Below, piece after piece: positions 12,101 through 19,163 of a DNA stretch of 64,000 nucleotides. The stretch is taken from the NCBI GenBank assembly GCA_016938695.1, contig JAFGUC010000006.1, positions 186,001-250,000 of the forward strand. Direction: 5' to 3'. The stretch is from Candidatus Woesearchaeota archaeon (GTDB lineage: Archaea; Nanobdellota; Nanobdellia; Woesearchaeales; JAFGUC01). The position numbers and the translations under genes are program-made. The notes beneath the pieces were generated by a model that worked only from the letters and a program-made list of their open reading frames with translations, searched no databases and was not told where the DNA came from. Numbering within the stretch: position 1 is the stretch's first letter; each line of letters begins with the position of its first letter.

Positions 12101-12266
12101 TGTTTCAATCAATGACAATGGACTTGGTGTTGATGAAACAGATGGTGATGCTTATGGCGATCCATACTATGTATATTCACATACTGGGGATACTACAACT
12201 GATGACACAAGTTCAAGTGATGATGGAGGTGAGGACTTTGAGAGTACGGACGTTGCGACTGCCTAA
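3138..12266 (+). CDS. Giant secreted cysteine-rich surface protein (3042 aa)
   Basis: The N-terminus is a clear Sec signal peptide: basic MRAIK, then about 20 hydrophobic residues ending near LSDD. The mature part is Ser/Thr/Asp/Val-rich beta sequence to about residue 1690. From about residue 1700 to 2330 a cysteine-rich module repeats with the pattern C-x-LP...D..xRxxYxxGxRYxLC, followed by a C-x-LL-x-(M/L)P-S...CSVD block. At about residues 2370-2560 a second repeat type has YKT-x-D-x-K-x-x-SW, a central C and a terminal CC. The C-terminus is acidic, Ser/Thr-rich and lacks a membrane helix. It overlaps both neighbours in an apparent operon. Disulfide-stabilised adhesin or S-layer-associated protein is inference; no enzyme motif was recognised. 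Confidence 0.88.
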   Translation: MRAIKFLGLFVNLFLLLGLFSGLVLSDDTVETTFKVPYTAVSSSLSSDASLFLQANVAHRFNATYTGLKNIRFEVVDNKGITAQMFYKLDGIAQKPDYFLIQATQSDVGKIIKLRVYGYKVSDNTKIEIVKDFKIQIINDCEAGYGTCIDTDVYTCPGMTISSSCSGAQNSVSSSFVNKGQNSACCPFPSAQIKEKEGDKTIVVQLGELASQMSKFDIYVRKPGLFFGGTSIPYYGPVTVDWNSADVVIKLKDVYSGLSSSEFVGNINLNSLVGSYTYYVPSNFLDDFYFKNFVVTLNKAIGSTAKYEFCYYANGKNDCKDLTKTTTFSNFVPLGSDYVELKEIVSDSVTVVRSFLAKPFEQLVSQIAYTEPNAADCELMLSISPSDSNAVVKIDGVVVNGGTATVNARESHTIDVLAEGFVVNKIEGKDVLGEESFQISCADGPRIDISLSEQRYYFVFGDASAGTLLVSDSNLRKNTDYEVKFKHSVYTEGTEVSCGTYKVDSALSSTVIPFSDCLSSARSNAVEFKIPITVNDPIAFQRSNPTYSNGFLDDTKLGDKFKCGSSEVEITELKTYECTLNSDDDYARVVFDVGNIGICLDYKIDGELNPSLVSRAQSSYNIELISICPYVGVTGSPYSMDLVSDQDFDISRIIGQYSIKFNLDVDYNQTHSKQISIDYAPNPTFNYRSRIVDVLALDSSHDCSGNSIFLNDFLTTGKLSLSCSYSVGTPLRGYGQEYDYLSLTSSTLKPDVAGLRGTDLYEFCTTLTLSSDSGRMSGSCDGAMLCSDISAQSYEVDQTTVETHILNNRNILDYCSISGSLTFDLVFSYAVFVKSVGSFSIPSMSITPTDIITVTVAQSNLNDLFSNDDFVVEYKFDSAASAPVQTVKISDVVDAISSGRAIQVAVPSVGGDLTRDSVTVKLSGVENYRSFVDFVAISGADKFVLTQAENVLRGVSTIDRVDFKVKNSKVTLDSGYLEACGLNNDVDGSPAVYSYTVNPACTDKILLSVSPFSSEAQSLVTNSLGSPGTFKIEGVEYSGNNFPLNVNGKTAKVVSGSSELVIGPVSLQSYNQDFIFGIEDVTSLANRIVVKLQGKFPLLFGPDAIKFKVEGAVFDKNSAIGNPDGPCEGKFTKTSKEALCKVVPSSRYTVEFYDEAKPEEIKTKLIVPSTANEVFELDLGDSLTEVISTVLPVAYEKGGIELVGDSSCIAGKCYGKNNFEFKFLSNSGLSYNGRNKYTFAKKDFANVDSLLQDNLKFDFNIVLSNLAGVKKDKLSSITFNSVSLLSVTNTKNPNVLEIVSKIFDVFEELPANIYDIELPVALRYDSVDYSTKLKFIDLFLQNSFVIDGQVQTQADGGLAYLSILSQNLLSAGKKFTIVSGGKQYEISVVSAYSYSVPASYYAGQFIQVSPLRLKITNVNDGYSTEVDVPLTSSDFTEALENSDVVNLYKTITATLSKDGEDKRVETVTLSLTGTMFTAVGEGSSSRMNFEISSNGITIPSSEVCSSLNVNFKGAVMHKVSGSWVEVDSAQKQDYVNLIGYSTVVTPSGVINSNTQYGSIVVTITSSLFKFADATSSKTLTNVRVSDSCSVDILDSINYTGTESDSQASVNTCGTVGATFVFKKGDQTLSFGSELIQHLPSYKVCALGTTPLCINVGTGTKNFGLFDSTGASKVTSTYFDFTDSTSQELASDCKIAFTVEVKDVCTNLPSGYTDSQSRNFYLVGHRYSLNSGSVDSFYDIKSVNGNDCVIEVSQGQQTECSLDCKLLTMPSDVTCSVDTDYASSAQIPLKYTIRYDSEKFEEKTGAIGNSCSGVSCSDGTFEILKSSINNCYFNVVDYLRTPETPVNHCLLPEGFTDPENRNYYIIGERYNLCTAGTSDCKIYTISSDCNAQRGEVDGCSFDSTQDSVLRKVFSLTLENGQCKVGARFLGDTKYPFSTGTPITLEMIRTAVGSKTHSVYIDKVFPSVADGCVRTNVGDSTPVGCVIGSSSLIPCTSFPVFSDRDSSSNLIYGTDLVLKYADWVGESIFYSCNDNGVLKRDTVAFHTKVRLDINVALLLSSLSNLEEGYLQIPHYADHSRTYDFRYSQILNVANGATLSKLTSGTLDGSRSFAMECDLNCNLLNLPSEGVGKVQCSVDTVNKKYILNYDSGYYKALVGESTGTLEVTDFTNCYFDYSTKLEEKESVIAQEDTELCSLPVALQDKVDRTGQIVYIKGNKYELCENDICSLYTFGDDCSVTKVDESTTIPVYACDSYCNKLATNAFGLPDTIGCTYISDSTTYSITYSSEFYDCKSEYQEVCGSTNTFTVARTQGTACSMDITKYLTGKESEIEINDDQEQGVLQTDANGCIVYNFRGMNAIAFSSDATKSECSHSQACSAYKTSDNKPLSWNDRSNCNNINYPLIDPVTYSVLFTDSQAGKICCIPNVVSDCEEKSIQFPKVQEQIVNGVRSVATGECEYSYPECLSYKTTDGKTYSWQVDEYEDCDERYAPLDLAKVSPTGKGNNKVCCVARDSCEKEFGSGYFKFDATTRKNCINSTVKTDKSCCREKLCDGTKDWTTTQCDVKDYGVPPKVLPNGLTMYCCNRSVTSGLRNALSWSEAIEEGMRDAQEVCGALANTNQGSSTDKKAPAVFWDNCWDAISRSSVDTDFTPGLISRCDEWGGSPYCVGVTRKVRDLKRGIYSYVSLADRIGIGAVNSWIAEVSADSGYVDNMLTAIDWIGGGILPDNFKSVDAMDSAFRETALYQSTLGVWNTMIGDLSESIRAMSPSAQITAFCEGDGFYGFPTDNLLGLTTMTDDSNDLVNLLVTRQPYMDEIGSEKDNQSLYVYIFTWMIGGFEQNISYNVWLTNDNSNSDILSEDYCFKRLNETEYDDSGVVVNKNTCLGFNLVEGDSHSTPDTLKGRFLNTEYTYACIRYKDPDGTAINVPENDDTSNLFGGNAPFFSADYWSSLGDHLSGLWGGNDSCIAQAFTQKDPFEYQRTNSGQGNDFICVSINDNGLGVDETDGDAYGDPYYVYSHTGDTTTDDTSSSDDGGEDFESTDVATA

Positions 12267-14778
12267 AAAATCTCAAGTTACAATCTTCATGATTATTGGT
12301 ATCTTACTAGTTTTTTCATCAGGATTGATTTTTTTCCTTAGAAATTCTGTTTCTGAGGATAGAATCTCTGCACAAATTAAAGCAAGTGCATCAAAGGTTC
12401 CTTTGGATGTTTTACCTGTTAAAGAATTTACAGATACTTGTTTGAGGGATATTAGTATTGAAGCTTTAAATTTTGTTGGTATGCGTGGAGGATATTATAA
12501 TATTAGTTCTTTTGAAGAGGATTATAATAATATTAATTCAGAAATATTAAATGATAAATACGATAATATTCCTTTTTGGTATTATGTTGAACCATGTTCA
12601 TCAAAAGAATTTGGTTGTGGTGCAACAAATCAACCAGCATTAAATAAAGGTGAGGATGATCGTTCTTTACAAGAAGAATTAGAAAATTATGTAGATGATC
12701 ATTTAGAAAATTGTTTATTGGGGTATGAAATTTTTAAAAATCAATACAAAGTTGTGTATGATGCGCCAATTACAACAGTTGTCATTAGAGATAAAGATGT
12801 TTATTTTAAATTAAGTATGCCAATGACTATTACTAATAAGAAAAGTGATACTGTTAAAGCCGATACTTTTGTTCAATCAGTTCGTGTTAATTTGCGTGAT
12901 ATCTATGAGTTTGCAAATGATTTAATTAAATCAGAATCTAGTACTGGTTTTTTGGAAGCTGCAATGTTTAACGCTATGAGTTTGTATATGGGTTATGAAT
13001 TGCCTCCAATTGATGAATTAAGTTTTGAATCTCCACGACATTGGTTAACGTCTGATGTTTATGATATTTTGAATGATGATTTATTTCCAATGTATATTCC
13101 ATTATTACATATTAGTGGAACTTTGGAGGAAACATTATTTAATGCTGGTGATTATGGCAATCAAGCAGTTACGGATATTTCAAATGGTTTCTTTTCATCT
13201 TTGACAAGCAATATTATTTCTGAGAAGGAATATGGAAATTTGAAAGTTGAATTTGAATATGTTCCTGATAAATTATATCTAAGCTTGAATCAAGGTGAAT
13301 TTTTGGTTCAACCTGTTGATATTATGTCTGCAATGCCAAGTGGTAATTTGATTACAATGTTTATGTCTGTATTTAATGTGTATAAAACTCGTTATGATAC
13401 TGTTTATCCAATAATTGTTACAATTACTGATACTCAAGCAGATACTGAAGCATTTAATGACCAAGGTTATTCTTTTAGAATTGCAATGGAGTTAAATTTT
13501 AGAAATAATGAGCCTTATACTGCTGACGTTGTTTTGCATTCATTTAATATTAGTAGAAAATTTGATTTAACAAATAATCCATTGATGTATCCTAATAGAA
13601 CTTTTATCATTGGAACATATAATGCGTGGACTAATGAAATTTTGCCAAACTCCAAAGTAGAATATATTTGTGGTAAGAGATATTATCTAGGAGATACAGA
13701 TGACTTTGGTGTTTTAGTAACTAAAATGCCTGCGTGTATGTCTGGTGGTAAATTTAAAGTTAGAAATGATGGATATTCTTCTCAATATTATTCTTTTTCA
13801 AATAATGAGAATAAACAAGATGGTCTTCTTGCAATTAAACTTTGGCCGATTAAGGAACTTAATGTTTCGATACAGAAATTAATTGTTTCTGAGTTTGTTG
13901 AAGGTGAAACTCCAATTGAAAAAGCTATGTCTGTTTTGACGTTAGGAATAGATAAATTTGCTGATGAAGATGCAAGTTTCTTTGATAAGCTTTCTGGAAT
14001 GGTTTCAACATTGACTGGTATTGGTTTATTAGATTCCATTGGTCAACAATTAGGTGTAACTGAGCGTCCAATTGAACCATTAAGAGATAGAGTTTCGGAA
14101 CTTCAAGTTGCGAATGCAATTTTTGGTGTTGTAAAATCAGCGGGTTCAGTTGCTTTGAATTTTATTCCTGGTTGGGGTACATTAGTTAGTGCTATTGTTA
14201 ATATAGCTTATGAAGGAGTTACGTATGCATTGTCTGAAATGGGTGTTTATTTCCCTGTTCCATCCGCACAATATATTCAAATGGTTCAAGATTTGGATTA
14301 TTACAGAGCTTCATTTTCTTTAGAAGATATTGGAGTAAATGATAGTGTAATTGTAACTGTTAAACCAAATTTTGAACAATCAGTACCAGTTCCTATGGTT
14401 TCAACTTTTATTGTTAACAACACTGTGCTAGTTAGTCCATTAGAATTGATACCCGGAAATTATTCAATTTCAGTTATGGTCGTTAGGAATGAGAATTTTA
14501 CAATGGATCCTATGGATACTTGTAACAGCAATCCTATTTTAAAATCTGCATGTGAGAGTATACTTGGAATGAAATCTGAACCAATTAATTTGTCATCTTA
14601 TGTTACTGGAACAATGAATACTTGGTATGATTTTACTCCTCAAGAACTTTATTCATATAATAAAATGAAGTTGATTGTTTTGGATAGTGGTTTACCACGT
14701 CATACAAAAGATGTTCCTGACGCAGGCTTTGAAAATAGATCTTTGCTTTTAGTTCCTGAGAGAGTGGTTTTAGAATGA
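12238..14778 (+). CDS. Membrane-anchored surface protein with pilin-like N-terminus
   Basis: I place the start at TTG 12238 because a strong GGAGGTGA lies at 12225-12232, 5 nt upstream. The open frame reaches back to 12007, but that part is inside the preceding gene and is low complexity. This gives 846 residues. The N-terminus is basic, then KKSQVTIF and about 20 hydrophobic residues, which resembles an archaeal class III (type IV pilin-like) signal with cleavage before Gln. The extracellular part contains scattered Cys (for example FGCGATN) and Asn glycosylation-like sites. A hydrophobic stretch (SVALNFIPGWGTLVSAIVNI) lies about two thirds along. It is the third member of the overlapping surface-gene cluster and overlaps the gene before it by 29 nt. 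Confidence 0.82.
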   Translation: MRVRTLRLPKKSQVTIFMIIGILLVFSSGLIFFLRNSVSEDRISAQIKASASKVPLDVLPVKEFTDTCLRDISIEALNFVGMRGGYYNISSFEEDYNNINSEILNDKYDNIPFWYYVEPCSSKEFGCGATNQPALNKGEDDRSLQEELENYVDDHLENCLLGYEIFKNQYKVVYDAPITTVVIRDKDVYFKLSMPMTITNKKSDTVKADTFVQSVRVNLRDIYEFANDLIKSESSTGFLEAAMFNAMSLYMGYELPPIDELSFESPRHWLTSDVYDILNDDLFPMYIPLLHISGTLEETLFNAGDYGNQAVTDISNGFFSSLTSNIISEKEYGNLKVEFEYVPDKLYLSLNQGEFLVQPVDIMSAMPSGNLITMFMSVFNVYKTRYDTVYPIIVTITDTQADTEAFNDQGYSFRIAMELNFRNNEPYTADVVLHSFNISRKFDLTNNPLMYPNRTFIIGTYNAWTNEILPNSKVEYICGKRYYLGDTDDFGVLVTKMPACMSGGKFKVRNDGYSSQYYSFSNNENKQDGLLAIKLWPIKELNVSIQKLIVSEFVEGETPIEKAMSVLTLGIDKFADEDASFFDKLSGMVSTLTGIGLLDSIGQQLGVTERPIEPLRDRVSELQVANAIFGVVKSAGSVALNFIPGWGTLVSAIVNIAYEGVTYALSEMGVYFPVPSAQYIQMVQDLDYYRASFSLEDIGVNDSVIVTVKPNFEQSVPVPMVSTFIVNNTVLVSPLELIPGNYSISVMVVRNENFTMDPMDTCNSNPILKSACESILGMKSEPINLSSYVTGTMNTWYDFTPQELYSYNKMKLIVLDSGLPRHTKDVPDAGFENRSLLLVPERVVLE

Positions 14779-15662
14779 ATAAAAAAATGAATAAAATTTT
14801 TGAGACTGTTAAGAAAAGTGTTTTTTTTAATGTGTTTAAGCAAAATTATAAAGTATATGTTGTGCCTATGGCTTACGATATTTTGTTTTTGTTGTCTACT
14901 ATTTTTTTAATTGTTTTTCATAACTTAATTATTAATGTGTTTTTTTCGGATGCTGTTTCAGCTTTTCCAAAAAATGATATAACTTATTATATGTTTAATT
15001 CAGCAACAGCATTGACTAGGATGCAAGTGATTTCTATATCATTTACTCTTGTTTTATTTATGTTGGGTTTGTCAATTTACTTTGCATTTTTAATTTTTAA
15101 TTACTTTAAGTGGGCTTTTTTGACACGTTATACAAAAAGTGTTAAACATTTTTTCAAATATGTTTGGACTGAGTTTAGACTAGATTTACTTATGTTTGTT
15201 GGTCTTTACGTTGTTTCAATTTTTATAATTGGCCTTAAGATAATTGGTGGATCTTTTGGAGATTTATTTGGACTACTTGCAAGCTTTTTGCTTTTTGCAT
15301 TTGTATTATCTGGAATGACGTTTGTTAGAATCTTGTTTTTTAAGAATGAAAATAAGTTATTTTCAAGATTTTTTACATCGTTTAGATTTAGATTTATTCT
15401 AGATTTTATTTTTGTATTTGCGATATATTTTGTTTTGCTTATGTTGTTTTATTTAATATTTGGTTCGTTTTTTAATACGTTTTTGCCAATGTTTTTGATT
15501 TTTATTGGTTTTGTTTGGATTAGGACGTATTACTTTGTTCTTGTTACAAGGGAACTAGATATTAAGTTTGATTTTAATGGCAAAGTGAAAGTATCTAAAA
15601 CAAAGGAAAAAGTTGTTGTTGAGAAATCAAAAACAAAAGTGAAATCTGTAAGAAAAAAGTAA
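14775..15662 (+). CDS. Polytopic membrane protein of the surface cluster
   Basis: A 295-residue protein with about five or six strongly hydrophobic segments. The first is at about residues 33-55, the last at about 225-260, and the tail is lysine-rich (KTKVKSVRKK) and probably cytoplasmic. The start ATG overlaps the stop of the upstream surface gene by 4 nt, so the four genes from 1 to 15662 look like one transcription unit. No family was recognised. By position it could help assemble, anchor or export the large surface proteins, but nothing in its own sequence shows that. The gene is followed at once by T-runs that look like an archaeal terminator. Confidence 0.8.
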   Translation: MNKKMNKIFETVKKSVFFNVFKQNYKVYVVPMAYDILFLLSTIFLIVFHNLIINVFFSDAVSAFPKNDITYYMFNSATALTRMQVISISFTLVLFMLGLSIYFAFLIFNYFKWAFLTRYTKSVKHFFKYVWTEFRLDLLMFVGLYVVSIFIIGLKIIGGSFGDLFGLLASFLLFAFVLSGMTFVRILFFKNENKLFSRFFTSFRFRFILDFIFVFAIYFVLLMLFYLIFGSFFNTFLPMFLIFIGFVWIRTYYFVLVTRELDIKFDFNGKVKVSKTKEKVVVEKSKTKVKSVRKK

Positions 15663-15685
15663 TTTTTTCTTTTTTTCTAATTTTT
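15663..15685 (+). terminator. Oligo-T terminator after the surface-protein cluster
   Basis: Three T-runs (6, 7 and 5 T) follow the stop codon directly, with no needed hairpin, as is usual for archaeal transcription termination. A new TATA-like element (ATATTTAAAA) lies shortly downstream at about 15700, before the next gene. Confidence 0.5.
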
Positions 15686-15736
15686 AGGTGTTTTTTCATA
15701 ATATTTAAAAAAGGATTCTTCCTTTAGAGACGTAGT

Positions 15737-18562
15737 ATGGTAAAGATTGTTTGTATTGGCGGTGGAACTGGTCAGTCTAAGTTGCTTCAAGGTCTACGAG
15801 AAGTTACGACAGATTTGGTTGCAATCGTTGGTGTGACTGATAATGGTCGTAGTACTGGTGTCTTACGTAATGAGTTTGATATGCTTGCACCTGGAGATAT
15901 ACGAAATTGTCTAGTTGCATTGTCAAACTCTCCAAAGGTTCTAAAAGAATTGTTTCAATTCAGATTTACTTCTATAAACGAGGATTCTGCATTTTATGGC
16001 ATGAATTTTGGTAATTTATTGATTGCTGCGTTAACTAAAATTAATAATGATAATTTTGGAGAAGCAATAAAAGAGGTTTCAAAGATTTTAAAAATTGAGG
16101 GTAAGGTTTTGCCATCAACTCTTGCTAATACTCAAGTATGCGCAGAATTATCAACAGGTAAAGTTTTGGTTGGTGAACCAGAAATTGCTCGTGCTTATGG
16201 CACTAAAAAGAAAATTAAACGTTTATTTTTGAAAGATAAAAATGTCAAGGCAAATCAAGATTGTATTGATGAGATAATGTCTGCTGATTTAGTTGTAATT
16301 GGTCCTGGTGGGCTTTATACTTCTGTTATTGTTAATTTGCTTCCAATTGGAATGGTTGAGGCATTGAAAAATACTACTGCAAAAAAAGTTTATGTTGCAA
16401 ATGTTGCAACTCAACAAGGTGTTACTGACGATTTAAATTTATATGATCATGTAAAAGAAATTGAGAAGTATGTTGGTAAAGGAGTTTTAGATGCTGTTGT
16501 TGTTAACAATCGTTCTCCACCAAAACGTTTAGTAGAAAAATATCGTGCGGCTGGTGCATATTTTTTAGAGATTGATGATGCTCAAATCGCAAAGATTAAA
16601 ACAATTTGTAAGAATGTTATTCTAGCAGACATTGTTCAACGAAAATTTGTTGAGGAATTTGGTAAGGCAAATTACATAAGACATAATCCTAAGAAATTAG
16701 CAAGTGTTCTTCTTAGAATTCCACGGAAAAAAGTAAAAGGTGTTATTTTAGTTGCAGGAAAAGGAGAGCGTATGAAACCATTTTCTTTGAATAAATCAAA
16801 AGAAATGATTGAATTCATGGGAAAACCTCTTATTGCTCGTCATGCAACGGAAATGATCAAAAATGGTATTACTGATATTATATTTATTTGTAATGAAGAA
16901 AATATTGGTTACATTAAAGATTATTTCCAGAAGGATTACATTCCAACGATAGAGAAAGATATTGGTATGGGATTGAATGTTAATCTTGAGTTTGTTTTGC
17001 AAATTGAACAAAAAGGTCCTGTTAATGCAATATTATATGCACGTTCATTATTAGAAAAAGATTATTTTGTAATTAAGTATGGTGATAGCCTAGCATCTGA
17101 CGATCAGATAAAACAAATGCTTGCAACATTTGATTCTGACACCAGTGTTGATGCTGTTGCAACACTTAGAAAAGTTACAAAACCTCAAGAGTATGGAATT
17201 GCAAGATTTAATAAAAATAATGAATTAGTTGAGATTGTTGAAAAACCTCAAAAGGATTTTCCTTCTGATCTTGCGAATGTTGGTTTGGCTCTTGTTAATG
17301 GAAAAGTTTTTTTCAATTCTATTGACAGATTTGGTGTTGGTGAGGTTTTACCTCCTGTTGAATATGTATTAAGAAATAAGGGACGTGCAAGTTTTTGGAT
17401 TTTCAAAGGTAAACGAGTTGATGTTGGACGTGTTTGGAATATTCTTGATGCTTACAAATTATTGATAGACAAATTACGAAATTCAAAACCACGAATACTT
17501 TCAAAAAATGTTTCAAATACAGTTAAGATTGGTAAAGGGGTTTACATAGGACGTAATGCTAAAATTGGAAAAAATGTTACACTTGGAGATTATTCTTCTA
17601 TTGATGGTATCGTTGAGGATAATTGTGTTATTTCTAATTCTGTAATTATGGCTGGAACGGTAATTGGTTCTGGTTCTAAAATATCTTATAGTGTCATTGG
17701 TGAAAACACAAAAATAGGAAAGAATTTTTATACCAAAACAAAAAGTTCTGATGTAGAGGTTTTTTGTAAGGATAAATATGTTTTATCTGGAAAAAATACT
17801 TTGGGTTTATTTTGTGCTAATGATGTTGTAATAGGTGACAATCTTTACAGTGAACCAGGAAAAATGATTTTTCCAAATAAAATTGTCAATCAAAATATCA
17901 CAACTGATTTATTATTGAGGGCAATTATTTTTGATGCTGATAATACAATTTATCAAACTAAAGAGGTTGCTAAGTTAGCTGATATGGCTGCAATGACTTT
18001 CTTTTCTGGTCAAACTAATAAAAGTCCTGAATATTTGTATAATTATTGGATTAAGAATATTGTTTCTAAGCTTGTAGCTGATAAGAATCCGATTCGACGT
18101 CACAGAAAGTATTCTTATACTTTATTATGTAATAAGTTTAAGGTTCGAAATATTGATGGTGGTTTTGAAGCATTTTTAGGTTCTTTAACTCAAAATATTC
18201 AATTGAGTCCTGGATTTAGAGAACTTCTTCCTGCTTTGTCTTCATACAAAGTCGCATTATTAACTGAAGATACTCGTGATGTCTTAGATGCTAAGTTGAA
18301 ACGATTTAGATTGAGTAATTTGTTTGATTCTGTTATTTCTTCAACTGAAATTGGTGTTATGAAACCAAGTCAGGAATACTTTGATTCTATTATTAGTAGT
18401 CTTGGAGTTTCACCAAGTGAATGTTTATTTGTTGGTGATAATTATACTAAAGATTTAGCTATTCCTAAGAAAAATGGAACTAATGTTTTATTGTTTTCGT
18501 TAGATGGCAAGGGAGACTTTAAGGATTTTAGTGAACTTGTAAAAATTTTGGCTAAATTGTAG
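15737..18562 (+). CDS. Fusion: YvcK/CofD-like domain + sugar nucleotidyltransferase with hexapeptide repeats + HAD hydrolase
   Basis: Three recognisable parts lie in one 941-residue frame. Residues 1 to about 325 are a YvcK/CofD-type nucleotide-binding domain (CIGGGTGQSKLLQGL, TDNGRSTG, PGDIRNC). Residues about 333-570 are a glucose-1-phosphate nucleotidyltransferase-like domain (LVAGKGERMKPF, then KSKEM, and a YGDSLASD metal site), followed by hexapeptide left-handed beta-helix repeats at about 590-700 (IGKGVYIGRNAKIGKNVTLG). From about residue 728 there is a HAD phosphatase domain with FDADNTIY (DxDxT motif), a later Lys (GVMKPS) and GDNYTKD. YvcK proteins control carbon flow to cell-envelope precursors in bacteria; nucleotidyltransferases activate sugar phosphates. 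A role in nucleotide-sugar supply for the envelope is inferred. I see no stops or degeneration between the domains, so it is probably a genuine fusion. Confidence 0.85.
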   Translation: MVKIVCIGGGTGQSKLLQGLREVTTDLVAIVGVTDNGRSTGVLRNEFDMLAPGDIRNCLVALSNSPKVLKELFQFRFTSINEDSAFYGMNFGNLLIAALTKINNDNFGEAIKEVSKILKIEGKVLPSTLANTQVCAELSTGKVLVGEPEIARAYGTKKKIKRLFLKDKNVKANQDCIDEIMSADLVVIGPGGLYTSVIVNLLPIGMVEALKNTTAKKVYVANVATQQGVTDDLNLYDHVKEIEKYVGKGVLDAVVVNNRSPPKRLVEKYRAAGAYFLEIDDAQIAKIKTICKNVILADIVQRKFVEEFGKANYIRHNPKKLASVLLRIPRKKVKGVILVAGKGERMKPFSLNKSKEMIEFMGKPLIARHATEMIKNGITDIIFICNEENIGYIKDYFQKDYIPTIEKDIGMGLNVNLEFVLQIEQKGPVNAILYARSLLEKDYFVIKYGDSLASDDQIKQMLATFDSDTSVDAVATLRKVTKPQEYGIARFNKNNELVEIVEKPQKDFPSDLANVGLALVNGKVFFNSIDRFGVGEVLPPVEYVLRNKGRASFWIFKGKRVDVGRVWNILDAYKLLIDKLRNSKPRILSKNVSNTVKIGKGVYIGRNAKIGKNVTLGDYSSIDGIVEDNCVISNSVIMAGTVIGSGSKISYSVIGENTKIGKNFYTKTKSSDVEVFCKDKYVLSGKNTLGLFCANDVVIGDNLYSEPGKMIFPNKIVNQNITTDLLLRAIIFDADNTIYQTKEVAKLADMAAMTFFSGQTNKSPEYLYNYWIKNIVSKLVADKNPIRRHRKYSYTLLCNKFKVRNIDGGFEAFLGSLTQNIQLSPGFRELLPALSSYKVALLTEDTRDVLDAKLKRFRLSNLFDSVISSTEIGVMKPSQEYFDSIISSLGVSPSECLFVGDNYTKDLAIPKKNGTNVLLFSLDGKGDFKDFSELVKILAKL

Positions 18563-18928
18563 TTAGAAGTAAAATAAGTATTCTTTATCGATTTTGTTGT
18601 TCTTTATTTTTATTCCTTCTTTTTTGAGAATAGTTTCTTTTTTGGGATTGTGGAAAATTCCAGCGTACGATCCTATATCGAGATTAGTATTAATTACTCT
18701 ATGACAAGGAATAATTATTGGATGTGCATTATTTTTTAATGCAGTTCCAACAGCCCTATATGCTTGGCAGTTTAATTTTTCTGCAATTATTTTATAGGTT
18801 GTAACTTTCCCGCGAGGAATTTTTTCAGTTAAATTTAGAACTTTTTGTGCAAAATTATTTTTTTTTGCTTGTTCTTTTTTTTGGAGAAGATTTTCTTTTA
18901 ACTGGTTTTGTTTCAATTTTTTTAGCAT
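18563..18928 (-). CDS. ogt: Methylated-DNA-protein cysteine methyltransferase-like protein
   Basis: 121 residues, covering only the conserved C-terminal DNA-binding and active-site half of the Ogt/MGMT family. Visible motifs are IPRGKVTTYKIIA (helix-turn-helix region), YRAVGTALKNN and the active-site PCHRV with its cysteine. Proteins of this family remove alkyl groups from O6-alkylguanine by transfer to that cysteine; short versions such as Atl lack the Cys, but it is present here. The first ATG lies 74 nt inside the upstream 60-residue gene in another frame, over a run of A residues, and no later ATG, GTG or TTG exists before the conserved core. The stop abuts the convergent fusion gene. Confidence 0.85.
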   Translation of the reverse strand: MLKKLKQNQLKENLLQKKEQAKKNNFAQKVLNLTEKIPRGKVTTYKIIAEKLNCQAYRAVGTALKNNAHPIIIPCHRVINTNLDIGSYAGIFHNPKKETILKKEGIKIKNNKIDKEYLFYF

Positions 18929-19037
18929 CTTCTTTTTTTGTTTTTTTGTTTTTAGTTAAAGCTAAAATTATTAGTCCGACGAATTCTATGCAAGCAATGC
19001 TTGATAGAATGATTATTATTGTTGTATTTGAAAGCAT
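18855..19037 (-). CDS. Small membrane protein with lysine-rich tail
   Basis: 60 residues: one N-terminal membrane helix (IIIILSSIACIEFVGLIILAL), then a strongly basic tail ending KRTSKKK. The topology suggests a membrane anchor with a cytoplasmic nucleic-acid- or lipid-binding tail. I do not recognise a family. A TATA-like element on the minus strand (GATTTATGAAC, around 19070) sits about 33 nt upstream of the ATG, fitting a short-leader transcript. Its 3' end overlaps the methyltransferase gene by 74 nt in a different frame, through an A-rich stretch. Either the two overlap truly, or a frameshift (biological or sequencing) joins them. Confidence 0.55.
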   Translation of the reverse strand: MLSNTTIIIILSSIACIEFVGLIILALTKNKKTKKEDAKKIETKPVKRKSSPKKRTSKKK

Positions 19038-19128
19038 ATTGAATTTTAACTTTGTGTATTTTGTTCATAAATCTTTTTGTTTTTGTACAAAATAAGCACA
19101 ATCTTTTTAAATGGAAAATGTTTATTTA

Positions 19129-19138
19129 CTTATATATA
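19129..19138 (+). promoter_or_regulatory. TATA box for the 19164 gene
   Basis: CTTATATATA centred about 30 nt upstream of the ATG at 19164. The expected transcription start falls within a few bases of the ATG, which supports a nearly leaderless mRNA and that start choice over the upstream in-frame TTG. Confidence 0.55.
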
Positions 19139-19163
19139 TGAAGTTTGGGGGAATTGTTGTCAA

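Noticed and set aside
12007-12237. Upstream part of the open frame of the third surface protein
   Set aside because: It lies within the previous gene, translates to low-complexity Met/Leu/Gln sequence, and a strong ribosome binding site supports TTG 12238.
18847-19095. 82-residue plus-strand frame opposite the small membrane protein
   Set aside because: Phe/Leu-rich antisense of lysine codons; the minus-strand reading has clear topology and a promoter.
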